Shown here: piece after piece, positions 43,461 to 52,684 of the stretch
Numbering within the stretch: the stretch's first letter is position 1
How the letters are laid out: each line of letters begins with the position of its first letter
From: UBA11663 sp049616325
Lineage (GTDB): Bacteria > Bacteroidota > Bacteroidia > Flavobacteriales_D > Sanyastnellaceae
Reading direction: 5' to 3'
NCBI GenBank assembly: GCA_049616325.1
Contig: JBMZHG010000007.1
Coordinates: forward strand, 1-64,000
Length of the DNA stretch: 64,000 nt
Position numbers and translations under genes: made by a program
The notes under the pieces: generated by a model
Told to the model about the DNA's origin: nothing
Databases searched by the model: none
What the model saw: only the letters and a program-made list of their open reading frames with translations

Positions 43461-43853
43461 ATGCGAACCCCCTCTCTTTTGGCCTTGGCCGCAGCTTGCA
43501 TCTTTTCCGCGTGCGGCGGATCCAAACCCTCCGCCGTCGAAACCGTCTATTCCGAAACCCGCGTCGAAGGCACGGTGGAGAAGACCGTGGCGGAATTGTC
43601 CGTGCAAGGCATGATGTGTGAAATCGGCTGCGTGGCGAAAGTCCAAAAAGAGCTTTTGGAAGTTCCTGGCGTTGCCTCGGCCAAGATTGACTTTGAAAAA
43701 GACCGTACCCTGAACACCGCCGTGGTGGTTTACGACGCGGAAGTGGTGGACGCCGAGGCGTTGGTGGCCAAAGTCACCGCCATCGGAGACGGCATGTACC
43801 CCGTTCCCAAGGTGGCAGTGACGTACCACGGAGAACCGGACGTGCGCCCATGA
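43461..43853 (+). CDS. HMA (heavy-metal-associated) domain lipoprotein
   Basis: Small lipoprotein of 130 residues. The lipobox is FSAC (Cys about residue 18). The rest is one HMA-type ferredoxin-like domain with ELSVQGMMCEIGCVAKVQKE, where the metal-binding pair is CxxxC instead of the usual CxxC, followed by VPGVASAKIDFEKD. It probably binds copper at the membrane outer face (inference). Its stop overlaps the start of the heme A synthase gene as ATGA, so the two are coupled. That suggests a link to cytochrome oxidase copper or heme supply. Confidence 0.85.
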   Translation: MRTPSLLALAAACIFSACGGSKPSAVETVYSETRVEGTVEKTVAELSVQGMMCEIGCVAKVQKELLEVPGVASAKIDFEKDRTLNTAVVVYDAEVVDAEALVAKVTAIGDGMYPVPKVAVTYHGEPDVRP

Positions 43854-44869
43854 GCGGAGCGCTGCTTCCGCTGGCGCGCGCCTCGTTTTGGTTGGCCTTC
43901 CTTGTGGTCTTGGCTGGCAGCGTAGTGCGCATGACGGGGAGCGGCATGGGATGCCCGGACTGGCCCAAGTGCTTTGGGTTGTTGGTGCCTCCAACGGAAG
44001 AAGCACAAGTGACCTGGACACCTGGCGCGCATTACGACGAGGGTCGAATGTTGGTCAAGAACGACACGCTTTGGGTGGCCCAAACCGCGTTTGTCGCCCG
44101 CGACTTCGACCTCGAACGCACCCGCGGCCACTGGCAACCTTACCTCAAGCACGACTACGCGACCTTCAACGCGGCCCACACGTGGATCGAGTTCATCAAC
44201 CGCTTGCTCGGCGCCCTTGCCGGCCTCCCGGCGGCTCTGCTGTTGCTGGCGGCGGCGTTGTCGCGCGACCTGCGCACCACGCTGCTGGCCTTGCTTGGCG
44301 TGCTCGCCCTCGGCTTTGTGGCCTGGCTCGGCAAATTGGTCGTAGATGGCAACCTCATCCCACACAGCATCACCCTCCACATGCTCGGTGCGTTGGCCAT
44401 CTTGTGCATCGACAGCGTGATCATCCAGCGCCTCCGGGGCCTCACCGTCCGCTGGCACCGTTCCGCGCGGTGGGGCTTGGCGCTTGCCCTTGCCGTGACC
44501 TTGGCCCAAATCCTGACCGGCACCGAGGTTCGCGAAACCGTCGACGTCCTGCTCAAGCAGGGCCTCCATCGCCCAGACCTCGCCGCCTCGTTGGCGGAAA
44601 GCCAAGTTCTGTACCTCATTCACCGTTCTGGGTACTGGGTGGTGCTCGCAGCACACGCGTTTTGGATGTGGCGGATGGGGCCGTTTGGTCACCGCCACGT
44701 GCTTTGGGCTCGAAACCTCGTGCTGTTGCTCCTCGTGGCCCAGTTGGCGACAGGCTTGCTTTTTGCCTACGGCGCGTTCCCGGCGTGGGCACAACCTCTC
44801 CACTTGCTTCTCGGCCTCGGCGTGTTCCTTGCGTCCTGGGGGCTGTTTTGGCGCACCTCTTCCCGGTAA
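43850..44869 (+). CDS. ctaA: Heme A synthase (CtaA/COX15)
   Basis: Membrane enzyme converting heme O to heme A for cytochrome oxidase; 339 residues with about eight membrane segments. Family signatures are RMTGSGMGCPDWPKCFG after the first segment, the His-containing FNAAHTWIEFINRLLGALAG, HSITLHMLGALAIL, YLIHRSGYW and PLHLLLGLGV, giving the paired heme-ligand His residues. The start is an ATG overlapping the HMA gene stop. The COX15-type CPDWPKC loop has both cysteines. Confidence 0.93.
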   Translation: MSGALLPLARASFWLAFLVVLAGSVVRMTGSGMGCPDWPKCFGLLVPPTEEAQVTWTPGAHYDEGRMLVKNDTLWVAQTAFVARDFDLERTRGHWQPYLKHDYATFNAAHTWIEFINRLLGALAGLPAALLLLAAALSRDLRTTLLALLGVLALGFVAWLGKLVVDGNLIPHSITLHMLGALAILCIDSVIIQRLRGLTVRWHRSARWGLALALAVTLAQILTGTEVRETVDVLLKQGLHRPDLAASLAESQVLYLIHRSGYWVVLAAHAFWMWRMGPFGHRHVLWARNLVLLLLVAQLATGLLFAYGAFPAWAQPLHLLLGLGVFLASWGLFWRTSSR

Positions 44870-44898
44870 CTTGAACCGGGTTGTGCGAGATTTGAGGC

Positions 44899-47217
44899 AT
44901 GACCTCGATCTCTCGTTTGTTTTCTCCTGCATTTGTTGCGCTGTCGCTGGTGTGCCTGTTTGGTTGTTCCGACGCTGAGCCTCAACCTGAGTCGCTGGCG
45001 AACCGCGATTCCAACCTGACCCAGTGGGTGAACCCCATGATTGGGACGTCCCGGATGGGGCACACCTACCCGGGGGCCACGGTGCCGTACGGCGGGGTGC
45101 AACTCAGTCCCCAAACGCGCTTCGAACCGATCCTGGCCGAGGACGGCGGGTACAACCCCAAGACGTACGAGTATTGCGCGGGGTACCAGTACGAGGACAC
45201 GACCATCTTGGGCTTCGCGCACACCGCGTTCAGTGGGACGGGACACAGCGATTTGGGCGACGTGCTGGTGATGCCAACGGTGGGGCGACCCGACCTTGCC
45301 GACGGCGAGCGGGGCGGCCCGAGCTTCGGCAGCGCCTACCGCCACGACACGGAGGAGGCCGAGCCGGGCATGTACCGCGTGCGGTTGGACCGCTACGACG
45401 TTCTGGCTGAGATGACCGCGACCGAACGGGTGGGCGTGCACCGCTACACTTTTGAGGAGGGCGGGGCTGCGCACCTGGCCGTGGATTTGGCCTACAACAT
45501 CTACCACCACCCGGACAAGAACGTGTGGACGTTTGTGCGAATCGAGGATGATTCGACCGTCGTCGGATACCGCCAAACGCTGGGCTGGGGCCGCACCCGC
45601 CTCGTGCACTTTGCGATGCGCTTTGATCGGCCGATCCAGGACTTTGGTCAGCGCCGAGGCCAAACCCTGGCCTACAACGGCTTCTACCGACGTTTCGACG
45701 AAGACCACGGCTTTCCGGAAATGGCCGGGCGGGACGTGCGTGTGTGGCTGGACTTTGGGGAGTTCGAGCCTGGCGAGGCCTTGGGGGTGCGGGTGGCGCT
45801 CTCGAGCGTGAGCACGGACGGGGCCGTGGCCAACCTCGAAACCGAAGCGCCGACCCAGGANNNNNNNNNNGCAGCCGCCGACGCGGCGTGGGAGGAGGCC
45901 TTGTCGCTCGCGAGCATCGACCCGCTCCGCCCTGAGGACCGGACGACCTTTTACACGGCGCTGTACCACAGCATGCTCGCGCCAATCGTCTACGAGGACG
46001 TGGACGGACGGTACCGGGGTTTGGACCAAAACATCCACGCCTCCGTCGGCTTCACGAACCACACCGTCTTCTCACTTTGGGACACGTACCGCGCGCTGCA
46101 CCCGTGGATGAACCTGACGCAGCCAAAGCGCGCCTCCGACATGGTGCACAGCATGCTCGCACACGCCGACCAGAGCGTTCACGGGATGCTTCCGATTTGG
46201 AGCCACTACGCGAACGAGAACTGGTGCATGATCGGCTACCACGCCGTATCGGTCTTCGCTGACGCGATCGCCACCAAGGTTCCCAACGTGCCCCTCGAGC
46301 GCGCCCTCGACGCCGCGGTCACCACCGCCTCCGTCCCATATTTCGACGGCCTCGGCGCCTACCTCGAGCACGGCTACGTCCCCGACGACCTCAGTCACTC
46401 CTCCGTGAGCAAGACCCTCGAACTGGCCTACGACGACTGGTGCATCGCCCGCCTCGCCGAAGCTGCGGGACGGCCCGAGGTGATGCTGGCGTTTGACCGG
46501 CGGGCGGGGTCGTACGCGGCGGTTTGGGATGCGCGCTCGGGGTACATGCGCCCCCGCATGAGCGACGGCTCCTTCCGCACAAACTTCGACCCGCTCGACA
46601 CTCACGGCCAGGGCTTCATCGAGGGCAACGCTTGGAACTACGGCCTCTACGTGCCGCACGCCATGGACAGCCTCATCTCGTGGCACGGCGGTCCCGACGC
46701 TTTTGTCGCCCACCTCGATTCGCTTTTCACGATGGAGCTCGAAGACAAGTACTTCGCGCATACCGAAGACATATCACGCGACGGCATCCTTGGCAACTAC
46801 GTTCACGGCAACGAGCCGGGCCACCACATTGCCTACATGTACAACGACGCGGGCGCGCCCGAGAAAACCCAAGAGCGCGTCCGTATGATTTGCGACGCGA
46901 TGTACGGGCCGGACATGCTCGGCCTCTGTGGCAACGATGACGCCGGCCAAATGTCGGCCTGGTACCTTTTCTCGGCCCTGGGTTTCTACCCCGTCGCACC
47001 CGGATCAGGCTGGTACGAACTCGGCAGCCCCGCCGTCCGCGACGCCACCGTCAAGGTCGGCGACGGCCGACTCCTGCACATCGACGCTCCGGGCAATGCC
47101 CCCGACGTCACCCACGTCGCACGCGTCCTTTGGAACGGCACGCCCATTTCCGGCCACCGCATTCACGCCCGAGAACTGCTTCAGGGCGGCACCCTCACCT
47201 TCGAGATGGCGAAATAA
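44899..47217 (+). CDS. GH92 family glycosyl hydrolase (alpha-mannosidase), lipoprotein, with assembly gap
   Basis: Calcium-dependent exo-alpha-mannosidase family, about 772 residues. A lipoprotein signal ends LFGC (Cys near residue 17). Typical GH92 blocks follow: WVNPMIGTSRMGHTYPGATVPYGGVQLSPQ, the central FSLWDTYRALHPWMNL and MLPIWSHYANENWCMIGYH, GNAWNYGLYVPHA, and the C-terminal GNDDAGQMSAWYLFSALGFYPV. Ten N at 45861-45870 interrupt it after NLETEAPTQ, so a few residues are unknown there. No other glycan-use genes flank it. Convergent with hemCD, three bases apart. Confidence 0.93.
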   Translation: MTSISRLFSPAFVALSLVCLFGCSDAEPQPESLANRDSNLTQWVNPMIGTSRMGHTYPGATVPYGGVQLSPQTRFEPILAEDGGYNPKTYEYCAGYQYEDTTILGFAHTAFSGTGHSDLGDVLVMPTVGRPDLADGERGGPSFGSAYRHDTEEAEPGMYRVRLDRYDVLAEMTATERVGVHRYTFEEGGAAHLAVDLAYNIYHHPDKNVWTFVRIEDDSTVVGYRQTLGWGRTRLVHFAMRFDRPIQDFGQRRGQTLAYNGFYRRFDEDHGFPEMAGRDVRVWLDFGEFEPGEALGVRVALSSVSTDGAVANLETEAPTQXXXXAAADAAWEEALSLASIDPLRPEDRTTFYTALYHSMLAPIVYEDVDGRYRGLDQNIHASVGFTNHTVFSLWDTYRALHPWMNLTQPKRASDMVHSMLAHADQSVHGMLPIWSHYANENWCMIGYHAVSVFADAIATKVPNVPLERALDAAVTTASVPYFDGLGAYLEHGYVPDDLSHSSVSKTLELAYDDWCIARLAEAAGRPEVMLAFDRRAGSYAAVWDARSGYMRPRMSDGSFRTNFDPLDTHGQGFIEGNAWNYGLYVPHAMDSLISWHGGPDAFVAHLDSLFTMELEDKYFAHTEDISRDGILGNYVHGNEPGHHIAYMYNDAGAPEKTQERVRMICDAMYGPDMLGLCGNDDAGQMSAWYLFSALGFYPVAPGSGWYELGSPAVRDATVKVGDGRLLHIDAPGNAPDVTHVARVLWNGTPISGHRIHARELLQGGTLTFEMAK
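45861..45870. other. Assembly gap (10 N) inside the GH92 gene
   Basis: Ten N of unknown true length. The frame stays open across it if ten bases are assumed. It falls between the N-terminal beta domain and the helical domain (next sequence AADAAWEEAL). Confidence 0.95.
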
Positions 47218-47219
47218 GT

Positions 47220-48791
47220 TCAGAGCGCATCGAGGGCCGCGCTCCAACCCCAAGCTTGGGGTGAGTTGGCGGTGCCGACAACGTTGAGGCCAATGCGGCG
47301 TGCGTGCTCGGCCGTGGTGTCGCCGATGGCGATGACGGGCGCGGAGCCTCCACTTTCCAAGTACCCCTCGGCGTTGGAAGGGCTGAGCACGAGGGCGAGC
47401 GCGTGGTTGGGCAAGCTGAGGGGCTTCACAACGACGTCGTAGAAATGCCACGCCCGGGCGTTGGGGAGAGGGCTTTCCCAACGTCGCATTGTGCGGTTGG
47501 CGTGGGGAATCCAAACCTCCCTGTTACCCACCACGCTTGCCAGTTCTTCAAACACTTCGACGGGTCGTCCGTTGCCGGTCCAGTCGATTCGGGTGCCGGA
47601 CGGAAGTGCTTGGCGCGTGCCTTCCCCCATCGTGGCCACCCGGAAACGGCTCAGGTCGTGTTGGGACGCGAAGAGCTCGGCGCACTTAGGCGATCCAAGG
47701 AACACCCAATCGCCCTCCTTCGCCTCGCCCGGCATCGGGCTTCCGGACGGCTGGACCGCGATGCACGACGCGCCGTGGAGGACCCCGCCCCGGGCCCCAA
47801 ACAACACCCGAAGCGGCGCGTCCATGTCCAGGTCTTGGGTGATGAAGGTGGTGGGCCAGGTGGCTGGTTCGAGGAGTTCTTCCAGGAAGTGGCCATCCGC
47901 CGCGTCGGCCACGGTGACGCCTGTCCACGACTTCCGGATGGGGCCGCAGGGACCGCCGAGGTAGGCGTGAACCGTGGTCGGTCCAGAGCCTTCGTCGGGG
48001 TGCCCGTTGTCGCCCAGGACCTCCAACGGCACGTGCGCCCCAAACGGCAATTGGCACCCGCCTTCCAGCTCGCGCAGGATGCTTCGCTCGAGGGCGATGG
48101 CACGCATCGTGTTGGGGTCGGTGAGGCCGGCCACAAATTCGAGTCGCGGGTCGTCCTCGCGCATTTGCAAAGCCAGGGCACCTTGAGCCGGGGCGGGCAC
48201 GCACACCAAGGGGTCGAGGACGTGCATGTGCAGGTCCGACAGGTCGAGGCCAAGCCGGTGCACGCCCGCATGGGCAAGCATGATGGCGTCGTACTGGCCT
48301 TCCCGAAGCTTGCGGATGCGTGTCGGCACGTTCCCGCGAAGAGCCTCGACGGTGAGGTCGGGTTGCCAAAACTCGAGCTGCCGACGACGACGCATCGACG
48401 ACGTGCCCACCACGGCACCTTTTCGCACCTGCAACGGCGCCGTAAGGTCCACGTGCTCGGGACGGACCAACAACACGTCCTCGACGGGTCCGCGTGGCGG
48501 GACGGCCGCGACCACCAACCCGGCAGGCGGCTCGGTTTCGAGGTCCTTGTGGCTGTGCACCGCAAGGTCCACGTCGCCGTCAAGCAGGGCCTGTTCGATC
48601 TCCTTGGTGAAGAATCCTTTGCCCTCCATCTTGTCGAAGCTCACGTTTTGGATGCGGTCGCCGCGTGTCTTCATCACGACGACCTCCACGGTCGCACCGC
48701 GCGTTTCAAGCAGGTCGCGTACGTGGTGCGCCTGCCACATGGCGAGGTCGCTTCCGCGGGTTCCGATCTTGAAATGGAGGTCGTGGGCCAT
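47220..48791 (-). CDS. hemCD: Fused hydroxymethylbilane synthase / uroporphyrinogen-III synthase
   Basis: Two consecutive heme-pathway enzymes in one chain of 523 residues. Residues 1-~300 are HemC: FKIGTRGSDLAMWQAHHVRD, GKGFFTKEIEQALLDGDVD, SMRRRRQL, PAPAQGALALQ, and the dipyrromethane-cofactor Cys in ELEGGCQLPFGAHV near residue 244. The C-terminal ~200 residues are a divergent HemD (FLGSPKCAELF, WIPHANRTMRRW, ALALVLSPSNAEGYL, VIAIGDTTAEHARRIGL). This fusion is known in Bacteroidota. The ATG at 48791 is used; a TTG six bases earlier also fits. It lies 42 bp after hemA on the same strand, so hemA-hemCD is an operon. Confidence 0.93.
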   Translation of the reverse strand: MAHDLHFKIGTRGSDLAMWQAHHVRDLLETRGATVEVVVMKTRGDRIQNVSFDKMEGKGFFTKEIEQALLDGDVDLAVHSHKDLETEPPAGLVVAAVPPRGPVEDVLLVRPEHVDLTAPLQVRKGAVVGTSSMRRRRQLEFWQPDLTVEALRGNVPTRIRKLREGQYDAIMLAHAGVHRLGLDLSDLHMHVLDPLVCVPAPAQGALALQMREDDPRLEFVAGLTDPNTMRAIALERSILRELEGGCQLPFGAHVPLEVLGDNGHPDEGSGPTTVHAYLGGPCGPIRKSWTGVTVADAADGHFLEELLEPATWPTTFITQDLDMDAPLRVLFGARGGVLHGASCIAVQPSGSPMPGEAKEGDWVFLGSPKCAELFASQHDLSRFRVATMGEGTRQALPSGTRIDWTGNGRPVEVFEELASVVGNREVWIPHANRTMRRWESPLPNARAWHFYDVVVKPLSLPNHALALVLSPSNAEGYLESGGSAPVIAIGDTTAEHARRIGLNVVGTANSPQAWGWSAALDAL

Positions 48792-48833
48792 GGCCAAAAG
48801 GTAAGGCGCGCCACCGCGCCACAGACGTGATGT

Positions 48834-50066
48834 TCAGGACTTGCGGAGCTGTTCGAGCACCGCTTCTTTGGCGAGTTTCATGGGCAAGCCCACGTACTTC
48901 TTCTCGAGGTAGGCCACGATGCGTTCCACCACCAGGCGGGCCTCCGCGTCCAAGCCTTCGAGGTCGTCCGCGAAAATCTCACCCATGGCCGTCTCGCGAA
49001 TCGCCTTGATCATTTGCGGAAGCTCGATCAAGGCCAATTCCACTTCCCGGGCCTGCAAGCGCTCGAGGTACTCGTTCAATCCCGCCTCGAGAAGGTTTTC
49101 GCACTTGCTCACCTCAGTGGCTCGGATAGCGAGGTTTTGGTCCGCAACTTCTTTCAGCGCGGCCATGTCGACTACCGCCAAGTCGGGCCGTTCTCGGAAG
49201 TTCGCGTCGAGGTCGGAGGGCACGCCCAAATCAAGAACGTGCACTGGACCCGCGGGCAACGCGCGGGCATGGTCGGCGCCGAGCAACGCCGCGTCGCTTC
49301 CGGTGCAGACCACCAATGCTCGTGGTCCGCGTCGCAGCGCGTTGTTCAGGTCGTCGAGGGTCCCGACTCGGTCCGTCCCGAGCACGTCAGCGAGGGCCCT
49401 AGCGCGTTCCAGCGACCGGTTGACAACCTCGACGTTGCGGTACCCCGCCTTGACGAGGAACCGTCCGACCGCCGTGTTGGTGGCGCCCGCACCGACCATC
49501 AAAATCGGCGCGTCGAGCGGCAAGTTCCAGGAATTAAACACCTGCCAACCGAGTGAATTGACAGACACCGCTTGCGTGGCGACGTCCGTTTGGGTGAAGA
49601 CTTTCTTTGCCGTTTCCACCACCGACCGGCCGGCCACGCGCAAGCGGTCGCCTGCCAGACGGTGCTCCATGGCCAAGTCAAAGGCCTCGCGCACCTGGGT
49701 CAAAATCTCACGTTCTCCGAGCACCATCGACTCCAAGCTCGAAGCCACGCGCATCAAGTGGCGCATCGCTTCTTCCCCACGGTATGCGTGCAACGCAGCG
49801 GTCACGCGGCCAAGGGCTGCAGGCTCCAGCCCAAACCGCTGAAGCAGTTGCGTGGTCCGGCCCATACAGAAGTACTTGTCGTCGCTCAAAATGAACTCCA
49901 CGCGGTTGCAAGTGGACAGGAACACCATGCCCTGCAATTCCAATTCTTCCACCCAGGCGGCCAAGGCTGCAGGCTGATGTTCAGGAGCCAAGTGAAGCAA
50001 GCCCACATCGTCGATGCTGGCGTGCTGGTAGTTGAGCGACAGGATTTGAAGGTGTTCGGCTCCCAT
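48834..50066 (-). CDS. hemA: Glutamyl-tRNA reductase
   Basis: First enzyme of C5 heme synthesis, reducing glutamyl-tRNA to glutamate-1-semialdehyde with NADPH; 410 residues. The catalytic Cys is in FLSTCNRVEF (STCNRxE signature). The tRNA/active-site region SSLESMVLGEREILTQVREA and the nucleotide-binding segment ILMVGAGATNTAVGRFLVKAGY follow. A C-terminal dimerisation helix region ends the protein. The ATG at 50066 is chosen (MGAEHLQILSLNYQHAS); a GTG at 50105 would add 13 non-conserved residues. Upstream of hemCD. Confidence 0.95.
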   Translation of the reverse strand: MGAEHLQILSLNYQHASIDDVGLLHLAPEHQPAALAAWVEELELQGMVFLSTCNRVEFILSDDKYFCMGRTTQLLQRFGLEPAALGRVTAALHAYRGEEAMRHLMRVASSLESMVLGEREILTQVREAFDLAMEHRLAGDRLRVAGRSVVETAKKVFTQTDVATQAVSVNSLGWQVFNSWNLPLDAPILMVGAGATNTAVGRFLVKAGYRNVEVVNRSLERARALADVLGTDRVGTLDDLNNALRRGPRALVVCTGSDAALLGADHARALPAGPVHVLDLGVPSDLDANFRERPDLAVVDMAALKEVADQNLAIRATEVSKCENLLEAGLNEYLERLQAREVELALIELPQMIKAIRETAMGEIFADDLEGLDAEARLVVERIVAYLEKKYVGLPMKLAKEAVLEQLRKS

Positions 50067-50187
50067 GGGGAAATCGAGTGCAATTGCGTCGCAAAGGTCG
50101 TGCACAAGACCTGCGGTTGTGTCATTTCGAGGTCAGTTCCGCAAGACGACGCAGGCAGTTTCCGGACTTCATAAATTTCGTCGCATC

Positions 50188-50217
50188 AAAAAAGGCGCCC
50201 CGAAGGACGCCTTTTTT
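50188..50217 (-). terminator. Terminator after nrdA
   Basis: Perfect 10-bp inverted repeat AAAAAAGGCG ... CGCCTTTTTT with a 10-base loop. Either strand ends in six T. It lies 21 bases after the nrdA stop and upstream of hemA. Confidence 0.88.
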
Positions 50218-50238
50218 ACGTTCAGCCAATGGCCCGGA

Positions 50239-52626
50239 TCACCCGCTGCACATTTCGCAGTCGGGGCCGTTTTCAATGCTGCAAGCTTGCACCTGCTGCT
50301 CGTAGGTCATTTCCTCAGGCTTCGCAGCTGCAGCTGCTTGTTCCTCTTGAGACTGTGTCTTGTACTTCTTGTCCACCGTGAACTTGATTGCATCCGTCGC
50401 AGCTTTGGTGCGGAGGTAGTACATGCCCGTCTTGAGCCCTTTCTTCCACGCGTAGAAGTGCATGGAGGTGAGCTTGGAGTTGTTGACGTTCTCCATGAAG
50501 ACGTTGAGCGACTGGCTTTGGCAGATGTACGCTCCGCGGTCGGCGGCCATGTCGAGGATCGCGCGCTGCGGAATCTCCCATGCAGTGCGGTACAGCACCT
50601 TCAGGTTCTCGGGGATTTCTGGAATGTTCTGCACCGAACCGTTCGCTGCGATCAGGCGGTTCTTCATGTCGTCGTCCCACAAGCCGAGATTGGTGAGATC
50701 GCGCAACAAGTGCTTGTTCACCACGATGAACTCACCGGACAGGGTGCGGCGGGTGTAGATGTTGCTCGTGTAGGGCTCGAAGCACTCGTTGTTGCCGAGG
50801 ATTTGGGCCGTAGAAGCCGTGGGCATTGGAGCCATGAGCAGCGAGTTGCGCATGCCGTGCTCCTTGATCTCGTCCTTGAGGATGTCCCACTCCCAACGGT
50901 CGGAAGGGGTGACGCCCCACATGTCGAATTGGAGCTTGCCTTGGCTGGCAGGCGAACCTTCGAAGGTCTCGTACGCGCCGTCCTCCTTGGCCATGTCCTT
51001 GGACGCGGTGCAGGCGGCGTAGTAGATGGTCTCGAAGACGTCTTTGTTCAACTGGCGCGCTTCTTCGCTGTCGAAGGGGAAGCGCATCAGGATGAAGGCG
51101 TCGGCCAAACCCTGCACACCGAGTCCAATTGGACGGTGCCGCATGTTGGAGTTGCGCGCTTCAGGAATGGGGTAGTAGTTCCGGTCGATGACGCGGTTCA
51201 AGTTTCGGGTCACGCGGTACGTGACTTCGAACAGCTTGTCGTGGTCAAACGTGCGGTCCTCCTTCACAAACTTGGGCACGGCGATGGACGCGAGGTTGCA
51301 CACTGCCACTTCGTCTGGCGCGGTGTACTCGATGATCTCCGTGCAGAGGTTCGAAGAACGGATGGTGCCGAGGTTTTGCTGGTTGGACTTGCCGTTGGCG
51401 GCGTCCTTGTAGAGCATATACGGCGTACCCGTTTCGATTTGGCTTTCGAGGATCTTGAACCACAAGTCTTGCGCCTTGATGGTTTTGCGGCCCTTGCCTT
51501 CCGCCTCGTACTTGGTGTACAACGCTTCGAACTCCTCGCCCCAGCTGTCGGTCAAGCCTGGGCATTCGTTGGGGCACATGAGCGTCCAATCGCCGTTCTC
51601 TTCGACGCGCTTCATGAACAGGTCAGGCGTCCACAACGCGTAGAACAAGTCGCGTGCGCGCTGCTCCTCCTTTCCGTGGTTCTTGCGAAGCTCGAGGAAG
51701 TCAAAAACGTCCGCGTGCCAAGGCTCGATGTAAATCGCGAACGAACCCTTGCGCTTTCCGCCGCCCTGGTCCACGTAGCGTGCCGTGTCGTTGAAGACAC
51801 GCAGCATGGGAACGATGCCGTTGGAGGTGCCGTTGGTTCCCTTGATGTACGACCCCGTCGCTCGGACGTCGTGGATGGCGAGCCCGATGCCCCCCGCGTT
51901 CTGCGAAATTTTCGCGCACTGCTTGAGCGTGTCGTAGATGCCGCTGATGCTGTCTTCCTTCATGGTTAGGAGGAAGCAGCTGGACATCTGAGGCTTGGGC
52001 GTACCGGCGTTGAACAAGGTGGGCGTGGCGTGCGTGAACCAGCCTTCGCTCATCATGTTGTACGTCTCAATCGCGCTCTCCATGTCGTCCTTGTGGATGC
52101 CCACTGCGACACGCATGAGCATCTGTTGGGGCCGCTCCGCGATCTCGCCTTCAATCTTCAACAAGTACGAGCGCTCCAAGGTCTTGAACCCGAAGAAGTC
52201 GTAGTTGAAGTCGCGGTCGTAGATGATGCTCGAGTCGAGCAGCTCCGAATTCTTTTGGATGATCTCCCAAACATCCTCCGCAATCAAGCTTGCGTTTTCT
52301 CCGGTAATGGGATCCACGTACTCGTGGAGGTCCTGCATGGTTTCGGTGAACGACTTCTTGGTGGCTTTGTGCAGGTTGCTAACCGCGATGCGGCTGGCGA
52401 GCTGCGCGTAGTCGGGGTGAGTGACCGCGTTGGTTGCGGCAACTTCGGCGGCGAGGTTGTCCAGTTCCGTGGTGGTGACGCCGTCGTACACCCCTTCGAT
52501 GACGCGCATGGCGACTTTGGTGGGGTCGACCGCGGCGTGAAGGCCGTAGCACAATTTCTTGATTCGGGCCGTGATTTTGTCAAACTGGACCGGTTCGCGC
52601 CGGCCGTCACGCTTCAAAACATACAT
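50239..52626 (-). CDS. nrdA: Ribonucleoside-diphosphate reductase alpha subunit (class Ia)
   Basis: Large subunit of aerobic ribonucleotide reductase, 795 residues. An N-terminal ATP-cone (KRDGRREPVQFDKITARIKK to about residue 95) allows ATP/dATP control. Active-site residues are intact: Cys in PKPQMSSCFLL, Asn-Leu-Cys-Thr-Glu in SSNLCTEIIEY, and Cys in VAVCNLASIAVP. The C-terminal tail has the redox-shuttle pair in CEMCSG. The start MYVLKRDGRREPV at 52626 is used; the upstream frame has no support. It follows nrdB by 58 bp on the same strand; terminator at 50188-50217. Confidence 0.97.
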   Translation of the reverse strand: MYVLKRDGRREPVQFDKITARIKKLCYGLHAAVDPTKVAMRVIEGVYDGVTTTELDNLAAEVAATNAVTHPDYAQLASRIAVSNLHKATKKSFTETMQDLHEYVDPITGENASLIAEDVWEIIQKNSELLDSSIIYDRDFNYDFFGFKTLERSYLLKIEGEIAERPQQMLMRVAVGIHKDDMESAIETYNMMSEGWFTHATPTLFNAGTPKPQMSSCFLLTMKEDSISGIYDTLKQCAKISQNAGGIGLAIHDVRATGSYIKGTNGTSNGIVPMLRVFNDTARYVDQGGGKRKGSFAIYIEPWHADVFDFLELRKNHGKEEQRARDLFYALWTPDLFMKRVEENGDWTLMCPNECPGLTDSWGEEFEALYTKYEAEGKGRKTIKAQDLWFKILESQIETGTPYMLYKDAANGKSNQQNLGTIRSSNLCTEIIEYTAPDEVAVCNLASIAVPKFVKEDRTFDHDKLFEVTYRVTRNLNRVIDRNYYPIPEARNSNMRHRPIGLGVQGLADAFILMRFPFDSEEARQLNKDVFETIYYAACTASKDMAKEDGAYETFEGSPASQGKLQFDMWGVTPSDRWEWDILKDEIKEHGMRNSLLMAPMPTASTAQILGNNECFEPYTSNIYTRRTLSGEFIVVNKHLLRDLTNLGLWDDDMKNRLIAANGSVQNIPEIPENLKVLYRTAWEIPQRAILDMAADRGAYICQSQSLNVFMENVNNSKLTSMHFYAWKKGLKTGMYYLRTKAATDAIKFTVDKKYKTQSQEEQAAAAAKPEEMTYEQQVQACSIENGPDCEMCSG

Positions 52627-52684
52627 GCGGGTTGGAGAGAAAGAAGGTTGAACGTGGAGAGGTTGGAATCGTGTTGGAAGAGAC

